Positions 5,742-5,763 of a DNA stretch of 5,763 nt are shown here, piece by piece. Position numbers and translations under genes: made by a program. The notes beneath the pieces were generated by a model. That model made no database searches and was not told the DNA's origin. It saw only the letters and a list, made by a program, of their open reading frames with translations. The first letter of the stretch is position 1. Each line of letters begins with the position of its first letter. Location of the stretch: positions 1 through 5,763 of the forward strand of contig DAHWFG010000416.1 in assembly GCA_027325115.1 (NCBI GenBank). The letters are read 5' to 3'. The DNA comes from JAKBCQ01 sp021807585 (GTDB taxonomy: Bacteria; Planctomycetota; Planctomycetia; Isosphaerales; Isosphaeraceae).

Positions 5742-5763
5742 AAATGATTGGATATCCGACCGG

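Noticed and set aside
5522..5743. 73-residue plus-strand frame with CLYCKYDN
   Set aside because: A CxxC start recalls zinc ribbons, but there is no second Cys pair, it overlaps the VOC start and its promoter patch, and no good SD is present.
1..5763. CRISPR arrays, tRNA or rRNA genes, transposases, toxin-antitoxin pairs
   Set aside because: I looked for regular repeats, cloverleaf-like arms and known motifs by eye and found none.

Overview
This is an ordinary-looking chromosomal window, GC-rich (my rough estimate is a little under 60% GC). The best taxonomic guess is Planctomycetota, family Isosphaeraceae or a relative. This rests on the style of the S41 peptidase N-terminus (the ALRDP and ACDALDDY..CLTPDKLEDLYAMIDGNFVGLGVEL type signatures), on a long soluble beta-propeller protein next to it, and on a small uncharacterised W-rich protein of a kind I associate with that group. 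It is inference from memory, not a database result. The four-base word GATC, and especially CGATCG, is far more common than base composition predicts.

Layout from left to right: (1) 1-1386 (+), the 3' part of an S41 (C-terminal processing) peptidase with an intact PDZ domain and Ser/Lys catalytic dyad; its 5' end lies outside the window. (2) A 79-base gap with a small stem-loop and a strong Shine-Dalgarno (SD) site. (3) 1466-3478 (+), a 670-residue cytoplasmic protein that reads as two beta-propellers joined by a low-complexity linker. (4) 3479-3851, a non-coding stretch that opens with two AT-rich perfect palindromes 19 bp apart, carries a possible decayed prepilin-like remnant, and ends with a 10-bp stem-loop just ahead of the next gene. 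(5) 3852-4307 (+), an unrecognised 151-residue protein with a clear ribosome site. (6) 4308-4710, a convergent intergenic region with several inverted repeats and an AT-rich tract. (7) 4711-5553 (-), a two-domain VOC (glyoxalase/PhnB-like) protein with its own ribosome site and a plausible promoter. (8) 5554-5763, upstream sequence of that gene, with a GC-rich hairpin near the right edge.

The first two genes share a strand and are close enough to be co-transcribed, but the second could also have its own promoter. The other genes look like independent units. I see no CRISPR array, tRNA, rRNA, insertion sequence, toxin-antitoxin pair or phage gene. I do not see a clear new multi-gene system; the items most worth a second look are the non-coding structures in 3479-3851 and the unknown gene that follows them.
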